Source of the DNA: Dermatemys mawii | Lineage: Eukaryota > Chordata > Testudines > Dermatemydidae | Direction of reading: 5' to 3' | Length of the DNA: 64,000 bases | NCBI GenBank assembly: GCA_007922305.1 | Contig: ML677374.1 | Coordinates: 7,115,619-7,179,618, forward strand | Shown here: positions 1 to 11,200 of the stretch, in pieces | Layout: the number at the start of each line of letters is the position of its first letter | Position numbering within the stretch: the first letter of the stretch is position 1 | The notes under the pieces: model-generated | The model's database searches: none | Told to the model about the DNA's origin: nothing | Seen by the model: only the letters and a program-made list of their open reading frames with translations | Position numbers and translations under genes: made by a program

Positions 1-1234
1 CTTTTCTTAAAGCAGTTTTAAAACCCAGTCAATTCTACCAATCTTTTCCTATTTTACATAGGGGGAAACAAGCATGGAGAACTTGCGTGACTTACTCAAA
101 GTCCCAGAGCCTGACTGTGGCAGAATATGGAAGAGAACCTGGGTGTTAAGCCCCATCTTATGTTCTGAGTAACTTGCCCAAGATCACAAAGTAAGAGGAG
201 AACCTCAAAGTCGTGACCCCCAGTCCCCTGCTCTTACTGTTGGGCCATCCTGTAATAGGTTTTGGAGCCGACAAGTAAACAAACTGCCTTTTCCCTGCCA
301 GTAAAAGTCAATCTTTTAGCAAGAATATTCTCAACAAATGTGCTGAAAGTGCAGTTTCTATTAGTAATATCATAGATACAATTACACATGGTAATTGATT
401 TTCCCAGGGTTGGTCATTATACAATACTGATTATTACTCTCCTAATCACAATAATAACCCTACTTTCTTTTCAACAGTTTCTCTTGCTGTCTCCATTATG
501 TGTGTCCATACTGCATTTCCCATATTCCTTTTCCCCATCCCCCTGACTCCTCAGTGCACATGCATCCACCTCCAGATTGTCTTTGAGGACTTCAGAAAAG
601 CAAAAAGTCAAGAAGCTCTTTCAAAAATCCCTACCGAGTCCTGTTAATGAAGCTTCTTTTCTCTGAGTAGCTTCTTGCTGCTGCTTCATTGATTTCAATA
701 ATGCTTCACCAGAGTAATTCAACCAACTTTGCCGGTAATTTCCTGCATCCTATTTTCCTCTTGAAAAGTGGAATGATGTTCCAGACATCCTAATTATAAA
801 GAAAAGATGGAGTTCTCCACCGAGCTGTCAAAAACATCAGCCTTCCTGTGATAATGGTGTGGCTGCATTTTTCGTTAGCAGGATCTCCTAGAGACCTGGA
901 GTCACTGGAAAGAAGAGAAATGTAGTGTACAAATGATGCCTTCATTCCCTCCAGGGAGAAACACTTTAGCTGATTGATTGCAGGAGCTGTGTTTCCTGGT
1001 AGCAGAGACAAAGATTGCTGTGCATACAACTGGGCAACTTGCAGATGCTTTTTCTAAGAGTTAGATCTTTTATATCTTTGGTGCCCTCCCTCTTATTATC
1101 CTCTTTTACAGAAATGCACACCTCTCCTTTTAGCTATCATCTCTCCTAGCCAAGGAGGATTCAATGAGTCGCCCTTTGGAGCATGGCCGAGATGCGTATT
1201 AATCGGCTTGGAATTGCAACCCTGTACTGTAGAA
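1..1234. other. Intergenic sequence
   Basis: No gene was recognised. A MIR-like fragment lies at 110-255 on the - strand. The gene normally upstream of VEZF1 in this orientation is SRSF1, but I see none of its coding sequence. Confidence 0.6.
110..255 (-). repeat. MIR-like SINE fragment
   Basis: The sequence matches the reverse complement of the MIR/CORE-SINE core, with AACTTGCCCAAGATCACAAAG followed by a typical 'cccagtcccctgctctta' stretch. It is an old, diverged copy. Confidence 0.5.
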
Positions 1235-2077
1235 CAGTGGTTTTGAAACTGCAGGTCGCCGAATGTAAGGCACGGGGTTGTGGTGGCTTCAGTCAGCACC
1301 ACTGACCAGGCTGTTAAAAGTCGTGTTGGCGGTGCTGCCTGGCTAAGGCAGGCTAGTTCCTATCTATTCTCACACCACGCTGTGCCCCAGAAGCAGCCAG
1401 CAGCAGGTCTGGCTCTTAGGCGTGGGGTTCACGGGGTCCACATGCTGCCTCCACCCCAAGCACCAGCTCTGAACTTCCATTGGCCAATGGGAGCCGGGGA
1501 CAGCAGTGCCTGTGGATGAAAGCCACACAGAGCCACTTGCGTGCCTCTGCCTAGGAGCCGGACCTGCTGGTGGTCATTTCCAGGGCACAGCACGGTCCAC
1601 GGTGACAGGACAGGCAGGAAGCCTGTCTTAGCACCCCTGCTGCACCACTGACCAGGAGCTGCCCGAGATAAGCCCGCACCCCAATCCCCTGCCCCACCCC
1701 TAAGCCCCCTCACAACCCAGAGCCCCTTTCTGCACCTCAAACCCCTCATCCTCATCCCAGAGCCTGCACCTCCAGCTCAGAGCCCTGGCCCCCTCCCACA
1801 TCCCAACCCCATGTCCCAGCCCAGTGCCCCATCCTACACCCTGAACTCCAAGTTCCTGGCCCCACCCTGCAGCCTTCACCCTCACGCTCCAACCCTCTGC
1901 CCCAGCCCTGAGCCTCCCCCACACCCTTAATCCCTCATCCCTCTCTTTTGATCACGTGGGTTTGATCATTGCTGTAACACTTTATCATCCTGGGACAGAA
2001 AGTGCTAGAGATGCGGGTCACAGGCATCAACATTTTCCTTCAACTGGATCACCAGAGACAAAGTTTGAAAACCACTG
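1235..2077. mobile_element. hAT-like non-autonomous DNA transposon (843 bp) with TIRs and TSD
   Basis: It begins CAGTGGTTTTGAAACTGC and ends CAAAGTTTGAAAACCACTG, which are inverted copies of each other. The flanking 8-mers CTGTAGAA (1227-1234) and CAGTAGAG (2078-2085) agree at 6 of 8 positions, as expected for an old hAT 8-bp target-site duplication. The interior is C-rich, with degenerate tandem units of the type CCTCACACC/CCCCAGAGCC at 1680-1930. No transposase ORF is present. Confidence 0.8.
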
Positions 2078-2165
2078 CAGTAGAGGACGTTTTACTTGAC
2101 CCCAGCTGATATCCTGGAAAATGAAGAGGGAGAGAGAGCCTTTTTCATGTTTATATTCTATATAG

Positions 2166-2317
2166 GAGTGGTTCTCAGTCCAATCAGCACACAGCTGCAG
2201 CCCATGTGCCATTCTCAGGCTCATGCAGATAGTATATATATTGTGTGGCTGCAGCCCACATAAAACAGAGAGAGCTGCAAATGCGGTCCACAGTGGTAAA
2301 TGGGTTGAGAACCACTG
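2166..2317. mobile_element. Short hAT-like MITE (about 150 bp)
   Basis: The ends GAGTGGTTCTCAGTCC and GGTTGAGAACCACTG are inverted copies (consensus CAGTGGTTCTCAACC, first base mutated). No clear target-site duplication remains. It lies 88 bp from the preceding hAT element. Confidence 0.65.
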
Positions 2318-2879
2318 CTGATATTATCCATTAGAATAGCTAGTACTTTCTTCAAAACTTAAGTTGCTGTTCTTGTCCCAATAAGTTCCTGCACTAGTAA
2401 GTCCCCGCATCGCTTTTTAAAAGTATTTCCTTTTATCCATTATTAAATGTGTCTCACTTTAACTTCACTGAATAATTGGAAAAGGAGAGACCAGATTGCA
2501 AAGAAGAAAATAAATAAGACCTGGATAAAGGAAACTGCTCACTGAGAACAATTTCTTAGGAACATGTTCTCAACGTATTTATACACTGAAGGGCTCTTCA
2601 CTCCCCTGAAGCTGTGAAATTCAAAGCGTTCTCTGTCTCTCTGGGAGCAGAGCATAAACAGAAAGGGACTCCTCTCAAGTAAAATATTTGACAACATTTT
2701 CCTAGCATTTCAAGCACATCTTCATGAGATGAAATCATGGCTGTGCACCTCAGCAAACAGTTTTACCTTTAGTTAAAATACTGCATATTTGAAATACCTT
2801 GAGGACAAATGCATACAGGACCTTATAATGCCTCACAGCCCACTACCAGCTTGCTCAGAAGGCGTGGGCATTCTATTAT

Positions 2880-2990
2880 CTCTATCCCAGTTATCCCAGC
2901 TGTAACATGAAGATAATAATCCTTATATGCCATCATAAAGTGCTTTGAGATGTGCACTATATAAATGTAAAATACAATTATCACTTAAGT
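2880..2990 (+). repeat. MIR-like SINE fragment
   Basis: The order (CAGTTATCCCAGCTGTAACATG, AGATAATAATCC, AAAGTGCTTTGAGATG, ATATAAATG) follows the 3' half of MIR. Confidence 0.5.
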
Positions 2991-4379
2991 CCTGCCTGCC
3001 ACCCCAAAATAAGAGATGTTTCAGTTAAAATAATGATAGTGAAATAATAACATGTACTTTGTCATTAGTAGGCTTTTGAGTTAACGTCCAATTGAGTGGA
3101 GGGGGCAGGTCATGTATCTACGTTATTTTTGCTTTCTGTTTGCACGCTCAGACAGCACTGTGTAATGGTGGCACTTCAAACACAACAATTGTTATCTGTT
3201 TCACGACTGATCATTTTAAATAAACCAGCTACTTAGATTACATGTGCAACGTGACAAGATTGGCAATACTTATTTCCTCTCTCTGACCTGTCTGTGTCTC
3301 CCAGAGCATGCTTCCTAATTTAGACAAGGAAGCATGAATAATGTGGGTTTGTTTCCTGCACAGAGTTGCAGTTTCTGATAGTGACTAATAACGGTGAGAC
3401 TGTTTGCTGTGCTATGGCATTGGGGATTTGGAAACATCCTTAAGTTTCTGATTTTTGGGCAGGCCGGCCAAAACCAAGATCATCAGAGAACAAGCAGGGA
3501 AAAGAGGAAACCATCCCTCTCATGAGCTTTGGTCCTGTGGGGTGCTAAGCACCTGCAATTCCCATTGACAGTAATGGGAGTGGAGGGCACTCAACACCTC
3601 AAGGTCCGGTTCTTACGCTGTAGAAATTCACCAGATGGTTCCGACACTGGTTCACATGGACTATTAGCATGTCTGGCTCGTGTTGCCAGTTTCAGTTAAA
3701 ACTGCTGGAGAGTAAGTCAAAATGAAACAATAGGAAAAATGGGTCTGTCCATCAAAGCCTTGTGTTTGTTGCCACTCTCCCCAGCTTTAACACTGTTGCA
3801 ATGTTGGAACGGGTGGAAGTTTTGGGGAAAGGCCTTAGACAATATCTAACCTGTGGAGCATTGCTAATGAGTGTCCCATGGGAGGCTGCAAATCCTGATC
3901 TCTGTGCAGCTGTCTCTGCAGCGTCAGTGATCTATGACAAAAGAGGACTGAGTTACCGGGGCCAATGGGGATGACTGGCTTATGCTGCAGGGGCATCTTG
4001 TAATATTATCTTTGATTCACACTGTGGCACATGTGTTATAGACAGAGCAGACTGATTGCCACAGGATCATCCTGAGACCACTGGGCGGTATTTTATTAAT
4101 TCCAGTATTGCAGGTGCCCATGAGGTATGGGGAAGAGGGTGAGTTTGGGGGGGTTGTTTTGTTTTGGGGGGGATTTTGGAGGGTGTGTTTAAGAAGAAAT
4201 TCTTTTGAGGGCCCTACATCTGTTGTATTGAAGGATAATGTTTGGTGATACTCTCACAATTTGAGGGTAAGTGAGGTGCATTGGATCAATGCCATAATAT
4301 TCAAAGTTACCTATGGCATAGGTCTGTTAGAAGCAGAACTGCTTTAATCAATATTATAATAATCCCTTGCTTTTATATG

Positions 4380-4490
4380 AGAGACAAGGTGGCTGAGATG
4401 GTATCTTTTATTGTACCAACTTCTGTTGGTGAAAGAGACAAGCTTTCAAGCTCTACAGAGCTCTTCTTCAGTAGATCTCAAAGCATTTTA
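4380..4490 (+). repeat. Dispersed repeat containing ACCAACTTCTGTTGGT
   Basis: The segment ATCTTTTATTGTACCAACTT through AGAGCTCTTCTTCAG recurs inverted at 33335-33425. It is a familiar sauropsid interspersed repeat whose class I cannot assign. Confidence 0.6.
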
Positions 4491-4982
4491 AGAAAGGAGA
4501 GCGGTGTTATTATCCCTATTTTATGGATGGGAAAACTGAGGCACAGGTATGTGAGTTACCTAAAGTTTGGTCAGCCTTGGAGCATCTGCCCCACTTCGAT
4601 AAGCAGGGGTTAAAAGCAGCAAAGCTAGGCTGATTGGAGTAGAAGCCACAGCTGTGGGCAATTCAATTAGGACCCTGCTGGCCCTGATAAGAAGGTTGTG
4701 GGCCAAAAGCTGGGGGAGTCTCACTCTAGCCCTGGAGTGGGAAGGGCTAGCTGCCTGGGAGCAAGATACCTGAAGCAGAGCAACGCTGGGGAAGGGAAAA
4801 GGGAGCTGGGTGAAGACCTACAAAGGTACTGGGGCTACAGAGGTGCAGCCTGGGAATAGGCAGAGGCAGTTAGTCCTAACCCCCTGGCAGTGATGAGTGG
4901 CCTTTACAGACTACAGTCTGCCTCAGTGAGCGGGGGCTAGATGACGACTGGTACTAGCCACTGAGGCAAGGTGGGTTTAGAG

Positions 4983-5300
4983 CAGGGGCTGTCAAATGTT
5001 TTGGCCTGAGGGCTACATTGGGGTTCNNNNNNNNNNCCCCCCCCCAGAACCTCCACCCCATCCAACCCCCAACCCACTCCCTGTCCCGTAACTGCCCCCC
5101 AGTCCCAGCCCCCTTACCACACCGCTCAGAGCAGCATGTCTGGTGGCCTGGCCAGAGCCAGACAAGCCCCACTCTCCAGGAGGAGCAGGCAGCCTGTGTG
5201 GCAGCATGGCCCCGGGGGAGGGGAGACAACAGGGAAGGGGTCGGGGGAAGGGTCGGGGACAGCCTCCCCGTCCAGGAGCTCAGAGGCCTTTTTTAGAGGA
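4983..5300. mobile_element. hAT-like DNA transposon remnant, interrupted by an assembly gap
   Basis: The left end CAGGGGCTGTCAAATGTTTT followed by GGCCTGAGGGC matches the hAT family with ends CAGGGGTGGGCAAAC. A GC-rich interior follows. The right end is not clear, so the limit is approximate. Confidence 0.5.
5027..5036. other. Assembly gap (10 N)
   Basis: Ten Ns are followed directly by C9. The short gap sits in a C-rich repeat that was probably hard to sequence, so its true length may differ. Confidence 0.98.
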
Positions 5301-6639
5301 TTGGGGGTTCCCCTGGGAGGAGAAATCCAGAGTGTGGGAGCACTGCTGGGGGCAGAAACCTGAGGTAAAGAGGCACTGGGATCTGGGAGGGACACAGGGC
5401 CAGCAGAGGGTGCTCTGTACACTGAAAAAGAGCTAATTCCCAGGATCACCGGCAGGAGGCACTACACTGGAGAGTCTGGACCTCGCTAGAGGCATGTATT
5501 TTAATCATGTTTTAAAAATAGCTTCTAGTTATGCTCTGGGTAAAGGAAATTCCTGTACGCGCAACAGAGACACATTCTGTATAAATGGATCTCCCACAAG
5601 CCCTTTCTCCCTACAGGTTTGCCCACAATGCCAAGGTTCACCCTGACCCAAAGATAGGCTTCTCTTTCTACAGCTCTGAGGTTACTGTGGGTTTCTAGGT
5701 CTGTCTGAGGTAAGTAAGAGAGAATTTTGTTGTTCCTGTTCATATTGCAAGGTTATAGACTTGCTAAGTCAAGGGGGAATAATAACTCATGGCCTTCATT
5801 TATTTTGCTATTTTATTATTTATTAAGAATGATTCATGTCATTTTTTTTCTTCCTCTGTGTTTCTAACCAAAGGAAATAGCAGCAGGAATCTCAGGTCTG
5901 ATCTTGGTGTTTGTCAGGATTTTTGGATGAATCAGGACTTGTAGCTTTCTCAGCCTTTAATTAAAGAAGTAAGGTGTTGAACCCTTAAGAAAGAGAGCTT
6001 TTCTAAGTGTGTTGGTAATAGGTGTTAGCAATCAGTAGCAAAAAACAAACAAAAAGTTGCAAATAGTCTGAATAGCAATGACTTCCCCCTCTCAACAATC
6101 AAGTTTTCTTTACATATGATTTTTGATGTCCTCATTCTAGGAGTTTTTCATTAGTCCAGGATAGGTAACCCCTGAATTTCCAATGCAGGAGAAATCTCTT
6201 CTCTTCTGTTCTCCCCCATGCCTCCCTTTCAAAAGAAAGCAGAGCCTAAATTCCCTTTTCCCCTTTCGGGGGGGTGACCTTTGCCAAACACTAGAGTGTT
6301 GGGAAGCACTGACTCAAGGGATCTACAAATTGTCTGAGCCCAGGTGCTGACATTTACTGTAGCTTAGTCTAGCAGGAAATTGGGCAATATTTTGTAATAT
6401 TCTTTTAGAAGTCACTTGTAAAGAAAGCAGGGTGGTGCTGTAGAGGAAACTGAGTCTAGGTCTAGATTATCTAACTGAACACTTCATTTAGAAAAATAAA
6501 TAAAGAGGGGATGGGGAAGCAGACCCATTTCTCCTGGTCTGCTAACCTCAGGGAAAGGGGATAAATGGTATCTAATTTTGAGCCACCAATGGTCGTTGCT
6601 GTTCAGTATTCAACTATACACTTGTATCCAGAAGCTCTG

Positions 6640-6740
6640 TTGTAGGATGCGTTGTACAAAGAAAGAGACAGTCACTGTCCGAAGGAGACTACACTATAAA
6701 AAGATAATTGTCAGGAAGAGGAGGGAATGGATGCACTTAA
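6640..6740 (+). repeat. Repeat fragment 'tgtacaaagaaagagacagtcact', copy 1
   Basis: It shares the order GTTGTACAAAGAAAGAGACA, GTCACTG, AAGATAATTG and GGGAATGG with 7135-7225. The family resembles the sauropsid MIR-like repeat 'gtacagagagagacagtccctgcc'. Confidence 0.5.
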
Positions 6741-6847
6741 AATATTTGCATGTACTTTAAAAATCAGATGCAACTATTGTATAAATGTATTATAAATATG
6801 TTTAGCTGACACTTAGTCAAGCTGCCCCTCAGTTTAGCCCTTACGAA

Positions 6848-7101
6848 GGGCTTCTCTTCACTGCAAAGTTAATTTGAGTTATCCACGCCCAAGTGAACTG
6901 GAGTGAGAACAGCCATGCTGCAAAATAATCCTTAAACTGCACGGGGTGATTGTGTTAGCAGCTGACAAGTTGTGCTAGCTCAAACTACAGCCTATACTCA
7001 TTGACCACCCAGTTCAACAGCTGCACCATCATAATGGAGTTAAGGGTAGGCGTGTGGTTGGGACTGGACTTATAACTCAATTCTGCAGTGAAGAAGAGCA
7101 C
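6848..7101. mobile_element. TIR MITE of the CTTCACTGCA family, copy 1
   Basis: The left end GGGCTTCTCTTCACTGCAAA and the right end (reverse complement GTGCTCTTCTTCACTGCAGA), both running on into GAGTTAT, form inverted termini about 30 bp long. The interior is about 190 bp and non-coding. The same termini occur at 63415-63627. Confidence 0.6.
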
Positions 7102-7134
7102 TAATTGGATGATTACTCACTTGCCTGGGTGGTA

Positions 7135-7225
7135 GATGGATGTGCTGTACAAAGAAGAGACAGTCACTGACCCAAGGAAACTACAACATAAGAAGATAAT
7201 TGACATGAAGAGTAGGGAATGGGAG
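7135..7225 (+). repeat. Repeat fragment 'tgtacaaagaagagacagtcact', copy 2
   Basis: Direct repeat of 6640-6740 with about 80% identity by eye. The two copies flank the MITE at 6848-7101. Confidence 0.5.
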
Positions 7226-8989
7226 ACGCAAAATAGATTTCTTGTGGGCACTGTGTCAAAGGTGAGGTTTGAGGAGGGGGTACTAGCCTTATCTGTCAGT
7301 CCAAAGATGGACACTTTTGGCCTTATGAAAACCTAAGTGAGGTTTTGCAAACCCTCTGCTGCTGTCTCTCATTATGATGTGTAACCCTAATCCCTATGCA
7401 TGGGAGAGAGGAAGGTGGTGATCAGGGCTATCTGGTGGATACTATGAGTGTCATCTCCAACACCCTACGTCCTGACTCCACTCCCATGGCTCCCAGTTCT
7501 GAGCAATATCGCTGCTCCTCATATCAGATGAGAAGTTGCCACTGGCAAGTTACCATTGAAAGTACGCGCCAACCCAAGCCTGTTGCTGCACAATGACCTT
7601 TTTAAACCACCAGCTGTACGTTTGTTATGTCACCTATTATGGTCTCATCCATCATGCCAGGATGTTAGGACAGAAAGAGAAGAATGGACCTGTTATAATC
7701 CCCAACCAGTCCCTCGTCACCGACCTCACAATCTTCTTGATTGGTTGTGACCTGCCCCATTGCTAATGGTTCCTGCTGAACAAGTTCCAGACCGGGCAAG
7801 GTCTCTGTGCAGCCAACCAGTAACGCTGGTGACAGCCCTTTGTGCAGTTGCAGCACCACACAAATGATGACCCACGTTGTTGATGAATAGCTGCTGACTA
7901 GGTTCAGCAGAGGCCTAGAAGAACTACATCATGCCACTGAAGATGTCATCGCTTGGGTAGATGACTATCCATACCCTAAATAAATAAAATCAGGGCTAAC
8001 AAGGTGTGGGCAATTTAATTTCAATTCCTGTAACTGGCTGAACCACTCAAATGTTTCACATTTTGCATGTCAGTAGAAGTGTTGTGTGAGTTGTTTGACA
8101 ACAAAGAGCGATGTTAAGGACTTGTCATGCTGATTCTATTCCCATTTGAGTGAAATCTCTCCCTTTCCTTCACAGCTGTTTATCTTTTGACTGTAGAGTA
8201 GAACCTGAAGGAAAACAGTGTAGATCTGTTGAATATCTTACCTGAAAGTTCTAATTAGGGAGCATAAAGGCTAGATTGGGGTGTTCCCTTGAGGCTGGCA
8301 CCATTTATAAATAATCCTAAATGATACAAACACTTCTGTTTATTTCAGTCTATAAATAAAACAATAATCTTACACATCCATTTGCCTGTGAAACATCCAA
8401 CAGAGAAATGTAGCTGAATTTTAGCACATATGAAGAGGTGTACCAAATACCACGGCACACGAAAACAAAGTTCAATTTGTCTTTATTCCAAAACTGAGCA
8501 TTTGCACTGTTCCTTAATTAATACACAGCCCAATACACACCTTCTGCTTTCAACTTATGTCCATTCAATTAGCACCCTATTAAGAGGCATGCCTGACCCT
8601 TCTCTATCACTCAACTGCTGCATTCTGCCTTTTTCTTCTTTATATGTACTCTGACACTTGCTGTCTGTATTAAAATAAGGAAAAAAGGAGCTGGGGAAAA
8701 TATCCAGCCTGCTAAACAGTCAAAGGAATAGGGATGTTAGAGCAAGTTTTCCTCAGTGGGAGAAAAATGAGTGACACAGCCCTGTAGTGAATATTCTTCT
8801 TTGTCCTTTATTCTTTATCCCTGTACACAGATGCTTAGCATTTTGAACAAGGTTGCAATGTAGCCCTCAGGTAAGATATATGTTGCCTAACATGTAATAA
8901 ATAACCCAAACTATGGATTCGTGCAAGCTAATTACTTTAGATGTCAATCTACATTATCTTCAGATTGAATTATGTTGTTTACCCCCCTC

Positions 8990-9085
8990 TTGCAGATCAC
9001 TTATGAAAACATTAAACAGCAAGGCCCAACATTGATCCCTGCAGCACTCTGTGGGACATACATCTTGTTACGATCATTTCTTACC
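8990..9085. repeat. Possible CR1-like fragment
   Basis: ATGAAAACATTAAACAGCAA followed by CAACATTGATCCCTGCAGCA resembles the CR1 segment 'atgttaaacagcactggtcccagcactgatccctg'. Weak and short. Confidence 0.35.
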
Positions 9086-9732
9086 ATTGCTTTTTGTTTA
9101 GTTCTCCTGCTTTTTCTGCACCTCTATTTATATTTACATTGGTCCAGTGAGGGACAGATAGATTGTATAGACACAGCACTGCCAACTCTTTTTGATCTTG
9201 ACATACAAGACCCCAATTTGCTCATTCTTGGGCCTTTCTAGGCAGAAATGGGTTATTGTAAAAAGCTGTCTGCTTATGAATTAACCTGGCTGAGAAGGTA
9301 GTTGGTTGATCTGAATAAGAGCGCCAAAGTCACTTTCACTTGTCACCTAAAGCCAAACTTGATCTCAGATTTCCAGTTTTAGGATTCTATCAAGGTATCC
9401 ACAATCACAAAAGTGCGTGGGTCCGTTGCAAGGTCTGTCTATCCACGGCACAAACTGGGATGCTTGGCAAAAGTTTCTTTTCAAAAGAGGCTCAAGAACC
9501 AAGGGCTGCTGCAGCTCAGAACGGGCATCACTGTGAAACTTGTAGAGCCACTGGTCTCTGGACCGCTCTTGCAAGAGGGGAATCTCTTTGGAGCTGGGTG
9601 GAGAGTGCAGGAGTGAGAGTGTAATACAAAGAAGGAAAGGCCTGTGGAGAACCCAAGAGCTGAAGGATGAGTAGGGACTGCTCAGTTATTCAGCACTCCA
9701 AGTCTACAGATGATGCAGGGGGCATCTATTAT

Positions 9733-9857
9733 CAGAGGGGTAGCCATGTTAGTCTGTATCCACAAAAACAATGAGGAGTCTGGTGGTGCCTTAAAGAACA
9801 ACAGATTTATTTGGGCATAAGCTTTCATGGGTAAAAAACCCACTTGTTCAGATGCCT
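9733..9857 (+). repeat. Dispersed repeat 'gtagccatgttagtctgtatc', copy 1
   Basis: The sequence runs from GGGGTAGCCATGTTAGTCTG through GCATAAGCTTTCATGGGTAA to TTCAGATGC, a very common sauropsid interspersed repeat (class not assigned here). A second copy is at 43979-44100. Confidence 0.7.
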
Positions 9858-10479
9858 GGAATATCTATAAGGCTTTTTTAGAGCAGGGAGAAATCCCTCT
9901 CCGCACTGTTAAAGGAACCACTGTCAAACTGTTATTAGGCTGCTAGAAACAGGAGCTTTGACTCAACTGAGAAATTCTGTTATTCAATCTCCTGCACCCA
10001 CTGGCTGTCCCATCACAAGCGTCCAAATTCCCCACTGAAAAAATGGCAGGGAGCATGAGTTGGCACTGATTAGCTGTGCTCTGTGTACTGCCCATAGGAT
10101 GAAACAGTTGACATATGAGAGACTGAGGTCTCCAGTGCAGAACCTGTATTTGCACAGCGCCTGGTAAGCACGCCCAGAAACAAACGGTAAATTGTCTGTC
10201 ATGAAAGCCTGTATTGTGATCCCAAAACCTGAAATGAGGACATCACCAGGGCCTGAAAGCTGAACAAACCAGGGGAAGATTTGTAGTCCCACCCTAACAA
10301 AGGTTTTGACCCATTTAACACCTATTTGACAGGCGAGAAAGAAAGTGGTAGAGGGAGCTATTTTAAAACCTGAAGACCCTTTTCCATCCGATGAAGGTGA
10401 GAGAGATCACAATCTGCATCGGAGAGCTCCAAAAATCCGCCAGCCAAGCCAGGGCAGACTAGACCATCGGGAGTATTTG
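9858..10479. other. Intergenic sequence before the orphan CpG island
   Basis: No gene or repeat was recognised. Confidence 0.5.
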
Positions 10480-11200
10480 GGGAGGGTTTGGTTTGTTTTT
10501 CTTTCCACCGAAATCCAAAGACAAGCCAGGCTCGCTACAACCCCCACAAAGAAACGAGGGCGCCCGCGCCGCTTCACATAACCCGGGGCACACCCCAGTT
10601 TGGGCTCCCTCTAGCCACGTTTCAGACTCCGGCGTCTCTTCTGCTTACCCATCGGATGTCTCTCTCCGTGGGTTTAGACGGGCTGCTTTCGGAGCGCCTC
10701 GCTCCGCTTCCGAATGTCTGGGGCTGTATCCCCTCCCCCCGCAAAGAGCCCCCGAAACCGGAGGCGGGAACAGAACCGCCCTGTCCAGCCTCCCGCGGGG
10801 AGCGGGCTGCGGGGAGCGCGGCGAGGCGCGCCCCCATTGTTCGCGCGTCTGGGCGCCCGGTGCAGCGCGCAATGCCCGCCGAGCACGGCTGCGGTATTTG
10901 CGTTTGGTTTCCCCCCCTTCATCCCTAGCGGGCTGCAGGCGAGGAGCAGCGGCCGGCGCCCGCAGCCGCCGCATGGGGCATCCTCTCCCCCGAAAAGCTG
11001 CCGCAGCCGCCTCTTCCTCCCCTCCCGCTCCTCTCCGGGGCAGCTGAGCGAAAGGCGGCGGGCGAGCCCGGATTGGCGTTTTGTTCTGTTCCCCCCACTC
11101 CCCGCCTCTTCAAGCTATTCTCCGGCTTGTGTTTAACCCTGAAGCGGAGCGGGGGGCGGGAGCATTTGCAGGAAAGATTGGACTTGAGGGAGGTTAAAAA
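10480..11200. promoter_or_regulatory. Orphan CpG island, about 4 kb upstream of VEZF1
   Basis: About 700 bp is CpG-dense and GC-rich, flanked by ordinary AT-rich DNA. It contains a reverse CCAAT box (GGATTGGCG near 11070) and several GC-box-like runs. ORFs in all frames are GC-composition artefacts with no recognisable domain. A good splice donor on the - strand (GG|GTAAGC, around 10640-10646) would fit a transcript running away from VEZF1. It looks like a promoter of an unidentified, perhaps non-coding, transcript or an alternative upstream promoter. It could also be a CpG-island enhancer. Confidence 0.6.

Larger units (their letters stand above)
2318..4982. other. Intergenic sequence with old repeat fragments
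   Basis: No gene was recognised. MIR-like sequence lies near 2880-2990 (+), a fragment with the CCATTGAC/TAATGGGAG motif near 3540-3600, and a dispersed 'accaacttctgttggt' repeat at 4380-4490. The remainder has no feature I recognise. Confidence 0.6.
5441..9732. other. Intergenic sequence
   Basis: No gene was recognised. It holds two related repeat fragments about 490 bp apart (6640-6740 and 7135-7225), a TIR MITE (6848-7101) and a possible CR1-like fragment at 8990-9080. The stretch 7390-7980 has higher GC and several short frames but nothing I can name. Confidence 0.6.

Noticed and set aside
1..1200. Possible end of SRSF1 (expected neighbour upstream of VEZF1)
   Set aside because: No SR-protein coding sequence and no 3'UTR I could recognise; the gene probably lies before the window.
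10488..11136. Several overlapping ORFs of 100-184 codons in the orphan CpG island
   Set aside because: All frames are open because stops are rare in GC-rich DNA; the products are Arg/Pro/Ala-rich without domains.
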